Assembly (NCBI GenBank): GCA_902789325.1
Contig: CADANN010000004.1
Location: forward strand, 62,001 to 126,000
Source of the DNA: an uncultured Spirochaetaceae bacterium
GTDB lineage: Bacteria > Spirochaetota > Spirochaetia > Treponematales > Treponemataceae
Reading direction: 5' to 3'
DNA: 64,000 nt
In this document: positions 24,302-33,537 of the stretch, one piece after another
How the letters are laid out: each line of letters begins with the position of its first letter
How positions within the stretch are numbered: the stretch's first letter is position 1
Made by a program: the position numbers and the translations under genes
The notes under the pieces: generated by a model
The model's input: only the letters and a program-made list of their open reading frames with translations
Told to the model about the DNA's origin: nothing
Databases searched by the model: none

Positions 24302-26312
24302 AACTGCGGAGATGAGACTTTTGGAACTTATGGTTCTAAAGGAAGATATTTCATCTGTACTCGAATATATTGGAAAAAGTGAAAATTTTCAGTTTCAGAC
24401 AAAATTAAAAGAAAGCAGCAGCAGTAATGCTGGAATCGCAGATTCTGATGATAACCCTGCTGCAAGTTTAAATATAGATTCTCAATTTTATGATAGTCTC
24501 TTAAAAGCTTATAAAGAACTTGGCTTTGAAGAAAAAGTTTATGATATAAAAACATGTTCTGCTCCTAAAGATGAAGACCGTAAAAAGGCAGCTGATTTTA
24601 TTGCTGCTTACAATCAGCTTAAGACAAGAATTGCCGAAGCATCTGATGAAGCGCTTAAAGTTACAGATGCCTATAAAGAAGCAATGGCTTTTTCAAATCT
24701 TCAGATTTCTTATTCTGAACTGGAGCATCTTTCCTTCCTTTCGCTCAGAATCGGTCGCATTCCAGAAGAACAGTTTGAGGATCTCAAAGACCGTCTCGAA
24801 GGCTCTGCTGTTGTTATCCGCCTTGGAAATGATTCTTCTCATATTCTCGTAGCTTCTTCTAAGAAAGGCCGCTTTGCTCTTGATGCTGAACTTAAAAATC
24901 ATAACTTTGTAGAACTTGAAGTTCCTGCTGATTTTAAAGGTGTTCCTGAATCTGCCTTAAAAGGTCTTGCAGAAAAGAAAGCCGACGCAGAAAAAGCTCT
25001 TGCTGGTTTGAATGAAGAAAAAGCAAATTTTGCAGAAACTCATCTTGCTCAGCTGGAGCATCTTTTGGGCTGCTTTACTATTGCAGTTCAGATTGAAGAT
25101 GTAACCCGCCGCCTTGAATCTACAGAATTAGTTTACCGCATTACTGGCTGGATTCCTGCAAGCGAAACTGATAATTACATGAAAGGGCTCGACGAACTTA
25201 CCGAAAGCCGCATTGCAATCCGCGCTTATGAACCTTACGAAGTTCCAAGTGTTATGTCGGGTAAGGAACAGGTGCCTGTAAAACTTAAGCATGGAAAATT
25301 TGTAAAGAGCTTTGAACGTATGATTTTCTCATATGGTTCTCCAGTTTATGGTGCAATCGATCCAACTCCATTTGTTGCTGTGTTCTTTACAATTCTCTTC
25401 GGTATTATGTTTGGTGATTTTGGACAGGGAATGTTCTTTGTTCTTTTTGGAATTCTGATGGCCTGCAATGTAATAAAAGTAGGTGCATGGAATAAGTTTG
25501 CGCCAATCTTTATGGCAATTGGTATTTCAAGTTCTATTATGGGCTTGCTGACCGGCGAGTTCTTTGGAACAGAAACTGTACTCGAGCCATTTGCTGAATG
25601 GGTAACCGGATTATTTGGAAAGCCTCACGCTCCAATTCTTCACCTTATGCCATCTGCAGATCCAAAATCAATTTACGTTATGTTTGGTGTATTTGGTGTA
25701 GCTGTTGCAATTGGTTTTGTAATCAATACCTGTGGTCTTTTATTGAATATCATAAACAATCTGATTCGCAAGAATTTTGCCGAAGCCTTATTTGGAAAAA
25801 ATGGTCTTGCCGGTGCGGTGTTCTTCTGGTATGTAATTGCACTTATTCTTCGTATTGTTCTTGCAAAGCATGCAGTCGCTGTTTATGATATCGTGATAAT
25901 TTTGATTGCGCTTTTCTTTGCGGCATTTGCAGAACCTTTTGAGCGTGCCTTCGAAGGTAAAAAGCCACTTTTTGAAAATGGATTTGGAACTTATATTATT
26001 TCGAGCGTAGTTGAAATCATAGAAGTTATTTCCGGCTACCTTTCTAATACTATAAGTTTTGTGCGTGTTGGTGCCTTTGCGCTTTCACATGCAGTTTTGA
26101 ATTTTACAATTCTTACGCTTACAAATATGGTAGGCGGACCTGGCAGCGTTGGCGGAATTATCGTTCTGATTGCTGGTAACGCGCTCATAATTGTACTTGA
26201 AGGAATGATTGTTGCAATTCAGGTAATACGTTTGCAGTATTACGAATTCTTCAGTAAGTTCTTCCATGAAACTGGTAAAGAGTTCAAACCATTTAAGTTT
26301 GAGTTGAAATAG
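24294..26312 (+). CDS. ntpI: V/A-type ATPase subunit I (membrane, subunit a homologue)
   Basis: A 672-residue stator subunit that forms the ion half-channels. The N-terminal 330 residues are soluble and partly coiled coil (LKGLAEKKADAEKALAGLNEEKANF). About eight membrane helices follow, starting FVAVFFTILFGIMFGDFGQG. The channel arginine is expected in the segment TISFVRVGAFALSHAVLNF. GGAGG before the ATG lies within the end of subunit C. It fits with the K ring encoded next. Identity is secure from both sequence and context. Confidence 0.95.
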   Translation: MARTAEMRLLELMVLKEDISSVLEYIGKSENFQFQTKLKESSSSNAGIADSDDNPAASLNIDSQFYDSLLKAYKELGFEEKVYDIKTCSAPKDEDRKKAADFIAAYNQLKTRIAEASDEALKVTDAYKEAMAFSNLQISYSELEHLSFLSLRIGRIPEEQFEDLKDRLEGSAVVIRLGNDSSHILVASSKKGRFALDAELKNHNFVELEVPADFKGVPESALKGLAEKKADAEKALAGLNEEKANFAETHLAQLEHLLGCFTIAVQIEDVTRRLESTELVYRITGWIPASETDNYMKGLDELTESRIAIRAYEPYEVPSVMSGKEQVPVKLKHGKFVKSFERMIFSYGSPVYGAIDPTPFVAVFFTILFGIMFGDFGQGMFFVLFGILMACNVIKVGAWNKFAPIFMAIGISSSIMGLLTGEFFGTETVLEPFAEWVTGLFGKPHAPILHLMPSADPKSIYVMFGVFGVAVAIGFVINTCGLLLNIINNLIRKNFAEALFGKNGLAGAVFFWYVIALILRIVLAKHAVAVYDIVIILIALFFAAFAEPFERAFEGKKPLFENGFGTYIISSVVEIIEVISGYLSNTISFVRVGAFALSHAVLNFTILTLTNMVGGPGSVGGIIVLIAGNALIIVLEGMIVAIQVIRLQYYEFFSKFFHETGKEFKPFKFELK

Positions 26313-26321
26313 GAGTTTTTT

Positions 26322-26627
26322 ATGAAAAAGAGATTTTTGTCTTTCATCACATTAATGGCTGGTAGCGCAATGCTTTTTGCTGAAGACGCTGCTTCATCTG
26401 CTGCCGCTGCTGCTTCTGCAGGTGCAATTAAATACCTCGCAGCTGCAATCGCTGTAGGTCTTGCTTGTATTGCCGGTGGTATGGCAGTAGGAAAAATTGG
26501 TGCAGCCGCAATGGGCGCAATGAGCGAAAATCCTGAGCTTTCTGGTAAGGCACTTCCTTTCGTAGGTCTTGCAGAAGGTATTTGTCTTTGGGGTATGCTC
26601 GTTGGAGTTCTTATTCTGTTCAGATAG
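26322..26627 (+). CDS. ntpK: V/A-type ATPase subunit K (proteolipid ring)
   Basis: A 101-residue proteolipid with one hairpin of two helices after an N-terminal signal-like segment (MKKRFLSFITLMAGSAMLFA). The Gly/Ala-rich helix (LAAAIAVGLACIAGGMAVGKIG), the ENPEL loop and the ion-carrying Glu in FVGLAEGICLWG are visible. It forms the rotor ring that moves H+ or Na+. The coupling ion cannot be decided by eye; I saw no clear glutamine of the sodium-type site. AGGAG precedes the ATG. Confidence 0.93.
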   Translation: MKKRFLSFITLMAGSAMLFAEDAASSAAAAASAGAIKYLAAAIAVGLACIAGGMAVGKIGAAAMGAMSENPELSGKALPFVGLAEGICLWGMLVGVLILFR

Positions 26628-26653
26628 TTTGAACAGCACGGCAGGTGCCCGAT

Positions 26654-26986
26654 TTGAAATTTTATATTATAGGCGAACGCGAGTTAGTTCTCGCCTTTAA
26701 GCTGACTGGAATTGAAGGTTGTGCGGCAGAAACCAGAGCAGAAGTTCTGGATGCTTTTAACCGTGTAACCGGAAAGGGTGGAATTGTAAATGTTCCGTCC
26801 GGAGAAATTCCGCGCGTACTGATTCTAACAGAACAGGCAGCAAGTCAGATTGAAGAAGAAGAAATCGCGTGGCAGAAAACAGGAAAATTTCCTCTGATTG
26901 TAGAAGTACCAGGCTTAAATGGTCATCTCAAGGGTAAAAAGACTCTTTCTGATGCAATTAAAGAAGCCGTTGGTGTTGAGGTTTAG
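26654..26986 (+). CDS. ntpG: V/A-type ATPase subunit F
   Basis: About 110 residues, the usual size for subunit F (AhaF/NtpG), the small rotor subunit at the base of subunit D. The frame is open from GTG 26645, but TTG 26654 gives the standard family opening MKFYIIGERELVLAFKLTGIEG and has AGGTG (26644-26648) six bases upstream, so TTG is preferred. The VLILTEQAASQI strand-helix is typical. One base separates its stop from the ATG of subunit E. Confidence 0.85.
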   Translation: MKFYIIGERELVLAFKLTGIEGCAAETRAEVLDAFNRVTGKGGIVNVPSGEIPRVLILTEQAASQIEEEEIAWQKTGKFPLIVEVPGLNGHLKGKKTLSDAIKEAVGVEV

Positions 26987-26987
26987 A

Positions 26988-27608
26988 ATGCAGGAATTAC
27001 GATCTACAGATATTTTGGATAAAGAGATTCAGGCGGATGCACGTAAAAAAGCCGAGCGCATGCTTGCAAAGGCAGACTCGGATTGTGCAAAACTGCTTGC
27101 CTCTGTTGATACTGATATTGAAAAAGCCGCAGAAGAAAAACAGGAATTCTTTGCGCACAAGCTTGAAGCCTTTGAAAAAGACCGTATGGCGGTTGTGCCT
27201 CTTGAAAAAGAACGTTTTAAGGTTTCGTTTATTCAGAATGCAGTGATTCAGAATATCAATAAATATCTGGAAGCTCTTACAGAAGAAAAGCGACTCACTC
27301 TTGTTGCCAGAAACTTTGATTTTAATACAGACCGCCGTCTTAATGCTTATGTTTACGGCTTTTCAGTTTCGGGTGCAAAAAAGTTCCTTTCTTCAAGATT
27401 GGGAGACAAACTTCTTTCCTGCACAGAAACAAAATTCGGAGCGGTTGCTCTTGAAGATGAAATTGGTCTTTCAAATCCTCAGGGAATCATTCTTGAATCA
27501 GAAGATAAGAATTTCCGCTGCCGCCTTACTTTAAGCGAAGTGATTGAAAAACTGCTCGATACAAACCGCGCAGAGCTTTCAGCCACCTTGTTCGGAGGTG
27601 ACTTATGA
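26988..27608 (+). CDS. ntpE: V/A-type ATPase subunit E (peripheral stalk)
   Basis: 206 residues from ATG 26988. An open frame extends upstream to 26919 but overlaps subunit F, so the later start is chosen. The N-terminal half is a long charged helix ([21 protein letters not shown]) and the C-terminal half a globular alpha/beta domain ([25 protein letters not shown]), matching subunit E, which holds the A/B head still. It overlaps the subunit A start by four bases (ATGA), a coupling arrangement. Confidence 0.85.
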   Translation: MQELRSTDILDKEIQADARKKAERMLAKADSDCAKLLASVDTDIEKAAEEKQEFFAHKLEAFEKDRMAVVPLEKERFKVSFIQNAVIQNINKYLEALTEEKRLTLVARNFDFNTDRRLNAYVYGFSVSGAKKFLSSRLGDKLLSCTETKFGAVALEDEIGLSNPQGIILESEDKNFRCRLTLSEVIEKLLDTNRAELSATLFGGDL

Positions 27609-29362
27609 TAGAAGGAAAAATTACCCGCATTTCTGGTCCTATTGTTTATGCAGAAGGACTCGACGGCTGCGGTCTTTATGATGTAGTTGATGTTGGTGAG
27701 AAAAAACTGATTGGTGAAATCATCCGCCAGAATAAAGGAAATGCTACAATTCAGGTTTACGAGGAAGATACAGGTATGCACATCGGTGAAAAGGTTGTGT
27801 GTACCCAGCGTCCTCTTTCGCTTCGTCTTGGTCCTGGAGTTGTTGGAAATATTTATGATGGTATTCAGCGTCCGCTTCAGGCAATGTATGAACATTCAGG
27901 CGGATTCCTTTTGCCAGGTGAACGCACACAGCCTCTCGATGAATCTAAGGTATGGCATTTTAATGCGGTTGAAGGCCTAGGCGAGGGAACTCCTATTAAG
28001 CCTGGTATGGTACTTGGAACTGTAAAAGAAACTGAATCAATTACAGAAAAAATCATGGTACCGCCGACAATCCGCGGACGTGTTCTTCAGTCATTTAAAG
28101 GAACTGGTGATTATACTGTAAATGATGTAATTGCCGTTACCGAACTTGATGAAGAAATTCAGCTTGCTCAGTACTGGCCTGTTCGTAAGCCACGTCCATA
28201 TGCACAAAAGCTTGGCGTTACAGAACCACTTATTACCGGCCAGCGCGTAATCGACGTTTTCTTCCCTTTAAGCAAGGGTGGAACTGCCGCAATTCCTGGC
28301 GGCTTTGGAACTGGAAAAACAATGACTCAGCATGCCGTCGCAAAATGGTGCGATGCTGACTTAATCGTATATATCGGATGTGGTGAACGCGGAAACGAAA
28401 TGACTGAAGTACTTACCGAGTTCCCGGAACTTATTGACCCGCGTACCGGCCGCTCTATTATGGAGCGAACAATCCTTATTGCGAATACTTCTAATATGCC
28501 GGTTGCGGCCCGTGAAGTTTCCCTTTATTCAGGAATCACTCTTGCAGAATATTTCCGCGATATGGGTATGGCCGTTGCAATCATGGCAGACTCAACTTCG
28601 CGCTGGGCAGAAGCTCTCCGTGAACTTTCAGGCCGTATGGAAGAAATGCCTGCAGAAGAAGGCTTCCCTGCATACTTACCAACCCGCCTTGCTTCATTCT
28701 ATGAGCGTGCAGGTCGTGTAATCAGCCTTGAAGGTCAGGAAGGATCTGTTTCAGTTATTGGTGCGGTTTCGCCTCCGGGTGGTGACTTCTCTGAGCCTGT
28801 TACTCAGCATACAAAACGCTTTATCCGCTGTTTCTGGGCGCTTGACCGCGAGCTTGCTAATGCCCGCCATTATCCTGCTATTGGCTGGATAGATTCTTAC
28901 TCTGAATATGCTGATGAAGTTCGTGACTGGTGGGAAGTTCATAATCCGCTCTGGGGAAGTTTGAGACAGGAAGCACTTGAGCTTTTGAAAAATGAAAACC
29001 GCCTGCAGCAGATTGTCCGCCTTATTGGGCCTGATGCTTTGCCGGACGCAGAACGCCTTGTCTTGCGAACTGCCGAAATGATTAAAAACGGCTTCCTTCA
29101 GCAGAATGCTTTTGATGATATTGATAAGTATTGTTCAACAGATAAGCAGATTGCGATTCTTGAACTGATGATGGAATATTACAAGAGAGCCTCGGCTTGT
29201 ATTAAAGCCGGAGCAACTCTTTCTCAGGTTGCAACGCTTCCGGTTTGTGATGAAATTGTCCGAATCAAAATGGTTTACAAAAACGAAGAGATGGACAAAA
29301 TCAACGAAATTAAAAATCATCTTGATTCACAGATCAGCGAAGTTGAACGCTTGTACAGGTAG
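27605..29362 (+). CDS. ntpA: V/A-type ATPase catalytic subunit A
   Basis: A 585-residue catalytic subunit. The Walker A motif reads [12 protein letters not shown] (family usually GGFGAGKTV), with GCGERGNEM, the catalytic-face [14 protein letters not shown], and the bulge region found only in A subunits (residues about 110-185). It hydrolyses or makes ATP in the cytoplasmic head. It is 12 bases from subunit B, with GGGAGG between them. Full length, no anomaly. Confidence 0.97.
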   Translation: MIEGKITRISGPIVYAEGLDGCGLYDVVDVGEKKLIGEIIRQNKGNATIQVYEEDTGMHIGEKVVCTQRPLSLRLGPGVVGNIYDGIQRPLQAMYEHSGGFLLPGERTQPLDESKVWHFNAVEGLGEGTPIKPGMVLGTVKETESITEKIMVPPTIRGRVLQSFKGTGDYTVNDVIAVTELDEEIQLAQYWPVRKPRPYAQKLGVTEPLITGQRVIDVFFPLSKGGTAAIPGGFGTGKTMTQHAVAKWCDADLIVYIGCGERGNEMTEVLTEFPELIDPRTGRSIMERTILIANTSNMPVAAREVSLYSGITLAEYFRDMGMAVAIMADSTSRWAEALRELSGRMEEMPAEEGFPAYLPTRLASFYERAGRVISLEGQEGSVSVIGAVSPPGGDFSEPVTQHTKRFIRCFWALDRELANARHYPAIGWIDSYSEYADEVRDWWEVHNPLWGSLRQEALELLKNENRLQQIVRLIGPDALPDAERLVLRTAEMIKNGFLQQNAFDDIDKYCSTDKQIAILELMMEYYKRASACIKAGATLSQVATLPVCDEIVRIKMVYKNEEMDKINEIKNHLDSQISEVERLYR

Positions 29363-29374
29363 TGGGAGGACGAA

Positions 29375-30757
29375 ATGAAAGGTGTAGAATATCGCGGAGT
29401 TACTTCTGTAGACGGACCAATCGTTGTCCTCAAACGTACTGAAAATGTTTTTTATAATGAGACCGTTTGTGTACGCGACCGAATGGGTGAAAAACGTACC
29501 GGTAAAGTTGTAGATATTTCTGATGAAGCAGTAGTTGTTCAGATTTTCGGAAGTACTACAGGTTTGGATTTGGATGAGGCAACTTTTGAATTCCTTGAAG
29601 AACCACTTGAATTGCGCGTAGGTGAAGGGCTTCTTGGCCGCGTTTTCAATGGTCTTGGAAAACCAATCGACGGATATCCAGAAATTATTTCGAGTGAAAA
29701 GCGCAACGTAAACGGAAATCCAATGAATCCTTATGCGCGAATCTATCCACGTGACTTTATTCAGACAGGTATTTCTTCAATTGATGGAATGAACTCTCTG
29801 GTTCGCGGACAGAAACTACCGATTTTCTCTGGAAACGGTTTGCCTCATAATAAGCTTGCTGCACAAATCATCCGTCAGGCAAAACTCCGTAACAGCAACG
29901 AAAAGTTCGTTATGGTATTTGCCGGAATGGGTATTAAATACGACGTTGCAAAATTCTTCGTAGATACTTTTGAAGAGTCTGGTGTACTTTCAAATGTAGT
30001 TATGTTTCAGAGTCTTGCAGATGCTCCTTCTATTGAACGTATCATTACTCCACGCTGTGCGCTTACTGCTGCTGAGTATCTTGCCTTTGAAAAAGGAATG
30101 CACGTACTTGTAGTTATGACAGATATGACAAACTACTGCGAAGCTTTGCGTGAAATTTCTACAACCCGCGGTGAGGTTCCTGGTCGTAAAGGTTACCCTG
30201 GATATTTGTATTCAGACCTTGCTGAACTCTACGAGCGTGCAGGTCGTGTAAAGGGAAGTGAAGGTTCAATAACACAGATTCCAATTCTTACAATGCCAAA
30301 TGATGATATTTCGCATCCAATTCCAGACCTTACAGGTTACATCACCGAAGGTCAGATTGTACTTGGCCGTGAACTTGCTCAGCAGGGAATCTATCCGCCG
30401 GTTTCTGCACTTCCAAGTCTTTCACGTTTGATGAAAGACGGTATTGGTCCAGAAATGACCCGCGAAGATCACGCTAATGTTTCGAGCCAGCTTTTTGCTT
30501 CATACTCAAAAGTAAAATCAATCCGAAACCTTGCTGCAATTATTGGTGAAGAAGAATTAAGTGAGCTTGACCGTGCATATCTTCGTTTTGGTGAAAAACT
30601 CGAAAAAGAATTCTTTGGGCAGGGTGAATATGAAGACCGCACAATAGATCAGACTCTTGATTTGGGCTGGCAGATTTTGAGCCTACTTCCACGCGAAGAA
30701 CTCACTCGAATCAAGCCTGAGTTCATTGATAAGTATTTACCTAAGGACGTTGACTAG
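29375..30757 (+). CDS. ntpB: V/A-type ATPase regulatory subunit B
   Basis: A 460-residue non-catalytic nucleotide-binding subunit. The P-loop position carries [15 protein letters not shown] without a Walker lysine, as in B subunits, followed by VMVFAGMGI and [18 protein letters not shown]. It alternates with A in the head. Its stop codon overlaps the GTG of subunit D by one base (TAGTG). Confidence 0.97.
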   Translation: MKGVEYRGVTSVDGPIVVLKRTENVFYNETVCVRDRMGEKRTGKVVDISDEAVVVQIFGSTTGLDLDEATFEFLEEPLELRVGEGLLGRVFNGLGKPIDGYPEIISSEKRNVNGNPMNPYARIYPRDFIQTGISSIDGMNSLVRGQKLPIFSGNGLPHNKLAAQIIRQAKLRNSNEKFVMVFAGMGIKYDVAKFFVDTFEESGVLSNVVMFQSLADAPSIERIITPRCALTAAEYLAFEKGMHVLVVMTDMTNYCEALREISTTRGEVPGRKGYPGYLYSDLAELYERAGRVKGSEGSITQIPILTMPNDDISHPIPDLTGYITEGQIVLGRELAQQGIYPPVSALPSLSRLMKDGIGPEMTREDHANVSSQLFASYSKVKSIRNLAAIIGEEELSELDRAYLRFGEKLEKEFFGQGEYEDRTIDQTLDLGWQILSLLPREELTRIKPEFIDKYLPKDVD

Positions 30758-31380
30758 TGGCACGCTTAAACATCGCACCAACAAAATCAAACCTTCTCAT
30801 GATGAAAGAACAGCTGGCCGTTTCAACCAACGGCTACGAGTTGCTCGAAGAAAAACGCGAGATTCTTGTCCGCGAGCTTATGCATCTTGTTGAGCGTGTA
30901 AAGCTTCTGGAAAAAGATATTGATGATGCGGTTGCAAAGGCATATCCGGCTTTTAAGCGAATGCTTATGCTCGATGGTGCTGATCAGATTGAGCGTATTT
31001 CACATGCCGTTCATTATGATTTTGATTTTACCGAAAAGCGTATAAATATTGGCGGTATGTCTTTTCCTTCAATTGATGTAATCATGCCTAAAAAAGAACT
31101 ATTTTATTCTTTTATGGGAACAGACGCAAATATGGATGCGACGGTGAGCAGCTTTTTTGAACTTCTGCTTTTGCTTACTCAGATGGCTTCAATTCGTACT
31201 ATTGTATGGCGACTTGCCGAAGAAGTACGAAAAACTCAGCGTCGTGTAAATGCTCTGGATAAAATGATTATTCCTCAGGCAAAAGAAACAAAGGCTTATA
31301 TTGAAAGTGCCCTCGAAGAGCGTGACCGCGAGAATATTTTTGTACTCAAGGCTCTTAAGAAAAAAAATGGCGCGAAATAA
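30757..31380 (+). CDS. ntpD: V/A-type ATPase subunit D (central shaft)
   Basis: 207 residues from GTG 30757, reading MARLNIAPTKSNLLMMKEQL, the standard subunit D opening. Long N- and C-terminal helices (ELLEEKREILVRELMHLVERVK and VRKTQRRVNALDKMIIPQAKETKAY, given as landmarks) form the rotating coiled-coil shaft. Coupled to subunit B by a one-base overlap. It closes the ATPase operon; no clear terminator follows, so read-through into the stress-protein gene is possible. Confidence 0.94.
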   Translation: MARLNIAPTKSNLLMMKEQLAVSTNGYELLEEKREILVRELMHLVERVKLLEKDIDDAVAKAYPAFKRMLMLDGADQIERISHAVHYDFDFTEKRINIGGMSFPSIDVIMPKKELFYSFMGTDANMDATVSSFFELLLLLTQMASIRTIVWRLAEEVRKTQRRVNALDKMIIPQAKETKAYIESALEERDRENIFVLKALKKKNGAK

Positions 31381-31447
31381 AAAGGTGTGTTAGAATTATT
31401 ATAGATTCCCGGGCGAGCCCTGGAAAGACAATGGTGTCGGAGTCAGA

Positions 31448-31945
31448 ATGGCGAAAAGTTTTTTCAAAAAAATGATTGTCGCAGTAAACGGTCATCGATC
31501 GTCGGTGCATTCGGCGATGTATGCAATAATGATGGCCCGTACTTATAATATTGATATCAAATTTGTTTATGTAGTAGATACAGCAACAGTAAAGTATCTT
31601 TCAATGAATAAGTTTCTGGTCGCCGATGAACGCTACGATTACGAAGAGCGTTTAAAAGAAGATGGCGAGCGATACCTTTCTTATGCGCAGATGCTTGCAA
31701 GTTCTAAGGGAGTAACCTGTGAGACGGAGCTGCGGAGCGGTGGAGTTTTTACGGAGATTTTGCGCGCGGCAGATGCGTTCGAAGCAGACCTTATAATACT
31801 TGGTGGAAACGAAGCTGAGGGTGAAAAGCATCATGTAAAACGCAATGTTCTTTCTACCGATCAGAGCGAAGTTCTTGCTCATTCAAAATGCCCAGTTATG
31901 ATTATTCAGAAACCGGATATTGAAAAAATCTTTAAAATATTCTAA
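31448..31945 (+). CDS. Universal stress protein (UspA family)
   Basis: A 165-residue UspA-fold protein. It opens KKMIVAVNGHRSSVHSAMYAIMMAR, and the ATP-loop region near the end reads LIILGGNEAEGEKHHVKRNVLSTDQSEVLAHSKCPVMII. This keeps the general G-2x-G-9x-G(S/T) layout only loosely, so nucleotide binding is uncertain. It lies 67 bases after the V-ATPase operon and nine bases before a J-domain gene. CGGAG precedes the ATG. The role (stress tolerance) is inferred from the family only. Confidence 0.8.
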   Translation: MAKSFFKKMIVAVNGHRSSVHSAMYAIMMARTYNIDIKFVYVVDTATVKYLSMNKFLVADERYDYEERLKEDGERYLSYAQMLASSKGVTCETELRSGGVFTEILRAADAFEADLIILGGNEAEGEKHHVKRNVLSTDQSEVLAHSKCPVMIIQKPDIEKIFKIF

Positions 31946-31954
31946 AAAAGCATA

Positions 31955-32707
31955 ATGAAAGATTTTTACAAGGTTCTGGGAGTGCGACATAATGCCACTC
32001 TTGCAGAAATCAAACGTGCCTATCGTGAAAAAGTAAAATTATTACATCCAGACCTCTCTGGCGATCCGACTCTTCGTGATGAATTTAATGAAGTTGTTCA
32101 GGCTTATCGTGTTCTTTCCGATGTACGTCAGCGTTCAATTTTTGATGAATCTTTCTTTATAAAAATCAAGCGTTCTTACAAGAGTGCAGATACCTTCAAT
32201 TATTACGAATGGCTTAGCGCCCGTCAGGATGAAGAAAGTCGTGCTAAGCTGATTTTTTATACCCTCATGCACCAGAAAGAAGACGAAGCAGTTGCCGAGT
32301 TTAAGCGCATGCAGATGAATCATGCTGATTTCAGTCTGAAAAAATGGTTTACCCGCGAAGACTTTATGGACTACGGCTACATTCTTGCAGAAGAGCTGGT
32401 TATCCGTGGTGAATATTACGATGCAATGATTCTTCTGGAGCAGATTATTCAGATGGAATATTCTTACCAGTATTTTTATATCTTCTTCCCGGAAGTAATT
32501 GACTTTACAGTGAACATTCTTAAACACAACATAGATTGCGTAATAAGCGACGAGCTTGCCATCGACGTTTACGAACGCGCTCTTGATCTCAACCTCGGTC
32601 GGAAAAACGACGCCTTCTTCCTCAGAAAAATGAGCGACGAGTACAGAAGGTTGGGTGATCTTTCAACTGCCGAAATCTGCCTCCGCGAGTCTGAAAAACT
32701 TGCCTAG
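31955..32707 (+). CDS. J-domain protein (DnaJ-like co-chaperone)
   Basis: 250 residues. The first 65 form a J domain (DFYKVLGVRHNATLAEIKRAYREKVKLLHPDLSG) with the HPD motif that stimulates Hsp70 ATPase. There is no Gly/Phe linker or zinc domain, so it is not DnaJ itself. The rest is helical, with repeat-like hairpins (LAEELVIRGEYYDAMILLEQII, LSTAEICLRESEKL) resembling TPR, probably for client binding. It starts nine bases after the UspA gene and is likely co-transcribed with it. Confidence 0.85.
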   Translation: MKDFYKVLGVRHNATLAEIKRAYREKVKLLHPDLSGDPTLRDEFNEVVQAYRVLSDVRQRSIFDESFFIKIKRSYKSADTFNYYEWLSARQDEESRAKLIFYTLMHQKEDEAVAEFKRMQMNHADFSLKKWFTREDFMDYGYILAEELVIRGEYYDAMILLEQIIQMEYSYQYFYIFFPEVIDFTVNILKHNIDCVISDELAIDVYERALDLNLGRKNDAFFLRKMSDEYRRLGDLSTAEICLRESEKLA

Positions 32708-32715
32708 TCATTGCA

Positions 32716-32737
32716 TGTGTTAGCGAAATCTAACACA
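32716..32737. promoter_or_regulatory. Inverted repeat upstream of map
   Basis: TGTGTTAG (32716-32723) pairs with CTAACACA (32730-32737) over a 6-nt loop, with no T-run. It may be a weak terminator for the J-domain gene or an operator for map. Confidence 0.5.
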
Positions 32738-32778
32738 AACTCTAGCCATAATTTTTACAAAGTGTTATTATCATATCT

Positions 32779-33534
32779 ATGATTACACTTAAAACACCCG
32801 AACAAATTGCCGGCATCCGCAAAGTATGTCACATTACTGCCGACATGTTTAATGAACTTATACCAAAGATTCACGCCGGAATGTCTACAAAACAGGTAGA
32901 CGATATGTTTAAAGATTATATGATTTCCCATGGCGGAAAACCTGCCTGGTGGCGCGAAGATTTTCCTGGAGCAACCTGTATCAGTATTAATAACGAAGTT
33001 ATCCACGGAATCCCTTCTAAAAAACGCATTATTAAGGATGGCGACCTTGTAAGTATTGATGTTGGTATCGATATGGATGGTTACATCAGCGATACAACTC
33101 ATTCACTTTTGATTGGTAACGTTAATCCAAAGGTACGCAAACTTCAGCAGGTAACAGAAGAATGTCTTAGAGCAGGAATTGCAGCCTGTGTAGTTGGCAA
33201 CCGAATCAGCGACATTGCAAATGCAGTTTATGACATTGCAACTCGTAATGGTTATGGTGTTGTTTATGATTTCTGCGGTCACGGAGTAGGGCTTGATGTT
33301 CACGAAGATCCAAGTGTTCCAAACTGTCCGTTCCGTGGTCAGAATCCTAGAATCAAACCTGGTATGGTACTTGCAATTGAACCAATGATTAATCTTGGTG
33401 TACCAGAAGTAGACCAGGCTGATGACGGCTGGACAATTCTTACAGCCGACGGAAAAGTAAGCTGTCACGAAGAGCACACCGTTGCGGTTTTTGAAGACCA
33501 CACCGAAGTACTCACCGATCTTAACTATAAATAA
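32779..33534 (+). CDS. map: Methionine aminopeptidase, type I
   Basis: A 251-residue metallopeptidase that removes the initiator methionine. Metal ligands are visible: Asp in SIDVGIDMDGYISDT (two Asp), His in FCGHGVGLDVHE, Glu in AIEPMI and Glu in EEHTVAV. The length is that of a type I enzyme without a long extension. There is no Shine-Dalgarno sequence; TATTAT (32766-32771) ends seven bases before the ATG, so the mRNA is probably leaderless. It is convergent with the 654-residue protein, three bases apart. Confidence 0.97.
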   Translation: MITLKTPEQIAGIRKVCHITADMFNELIPKIHAGMSTKQVDDMFKDYMISHGGKPAWWREDFPGATCISINNEVIHGIPSKKRIIKDGDLVSIDVGIDMDGYISDTTHSLLIGNVNPKVRKLQQVTEECLRAGIAACVVGNRISDIANAVYDIATRNGYGVVYDFCGHGVGLDVHEDPSVPNCPFRGQNPRIKPGMVLAIEPMINLGVPEVDQADDGWTILTADGKVSCHEEHTVAVFEDHTEVLTDLNYK

Positions 33535-33537
33535 TTT

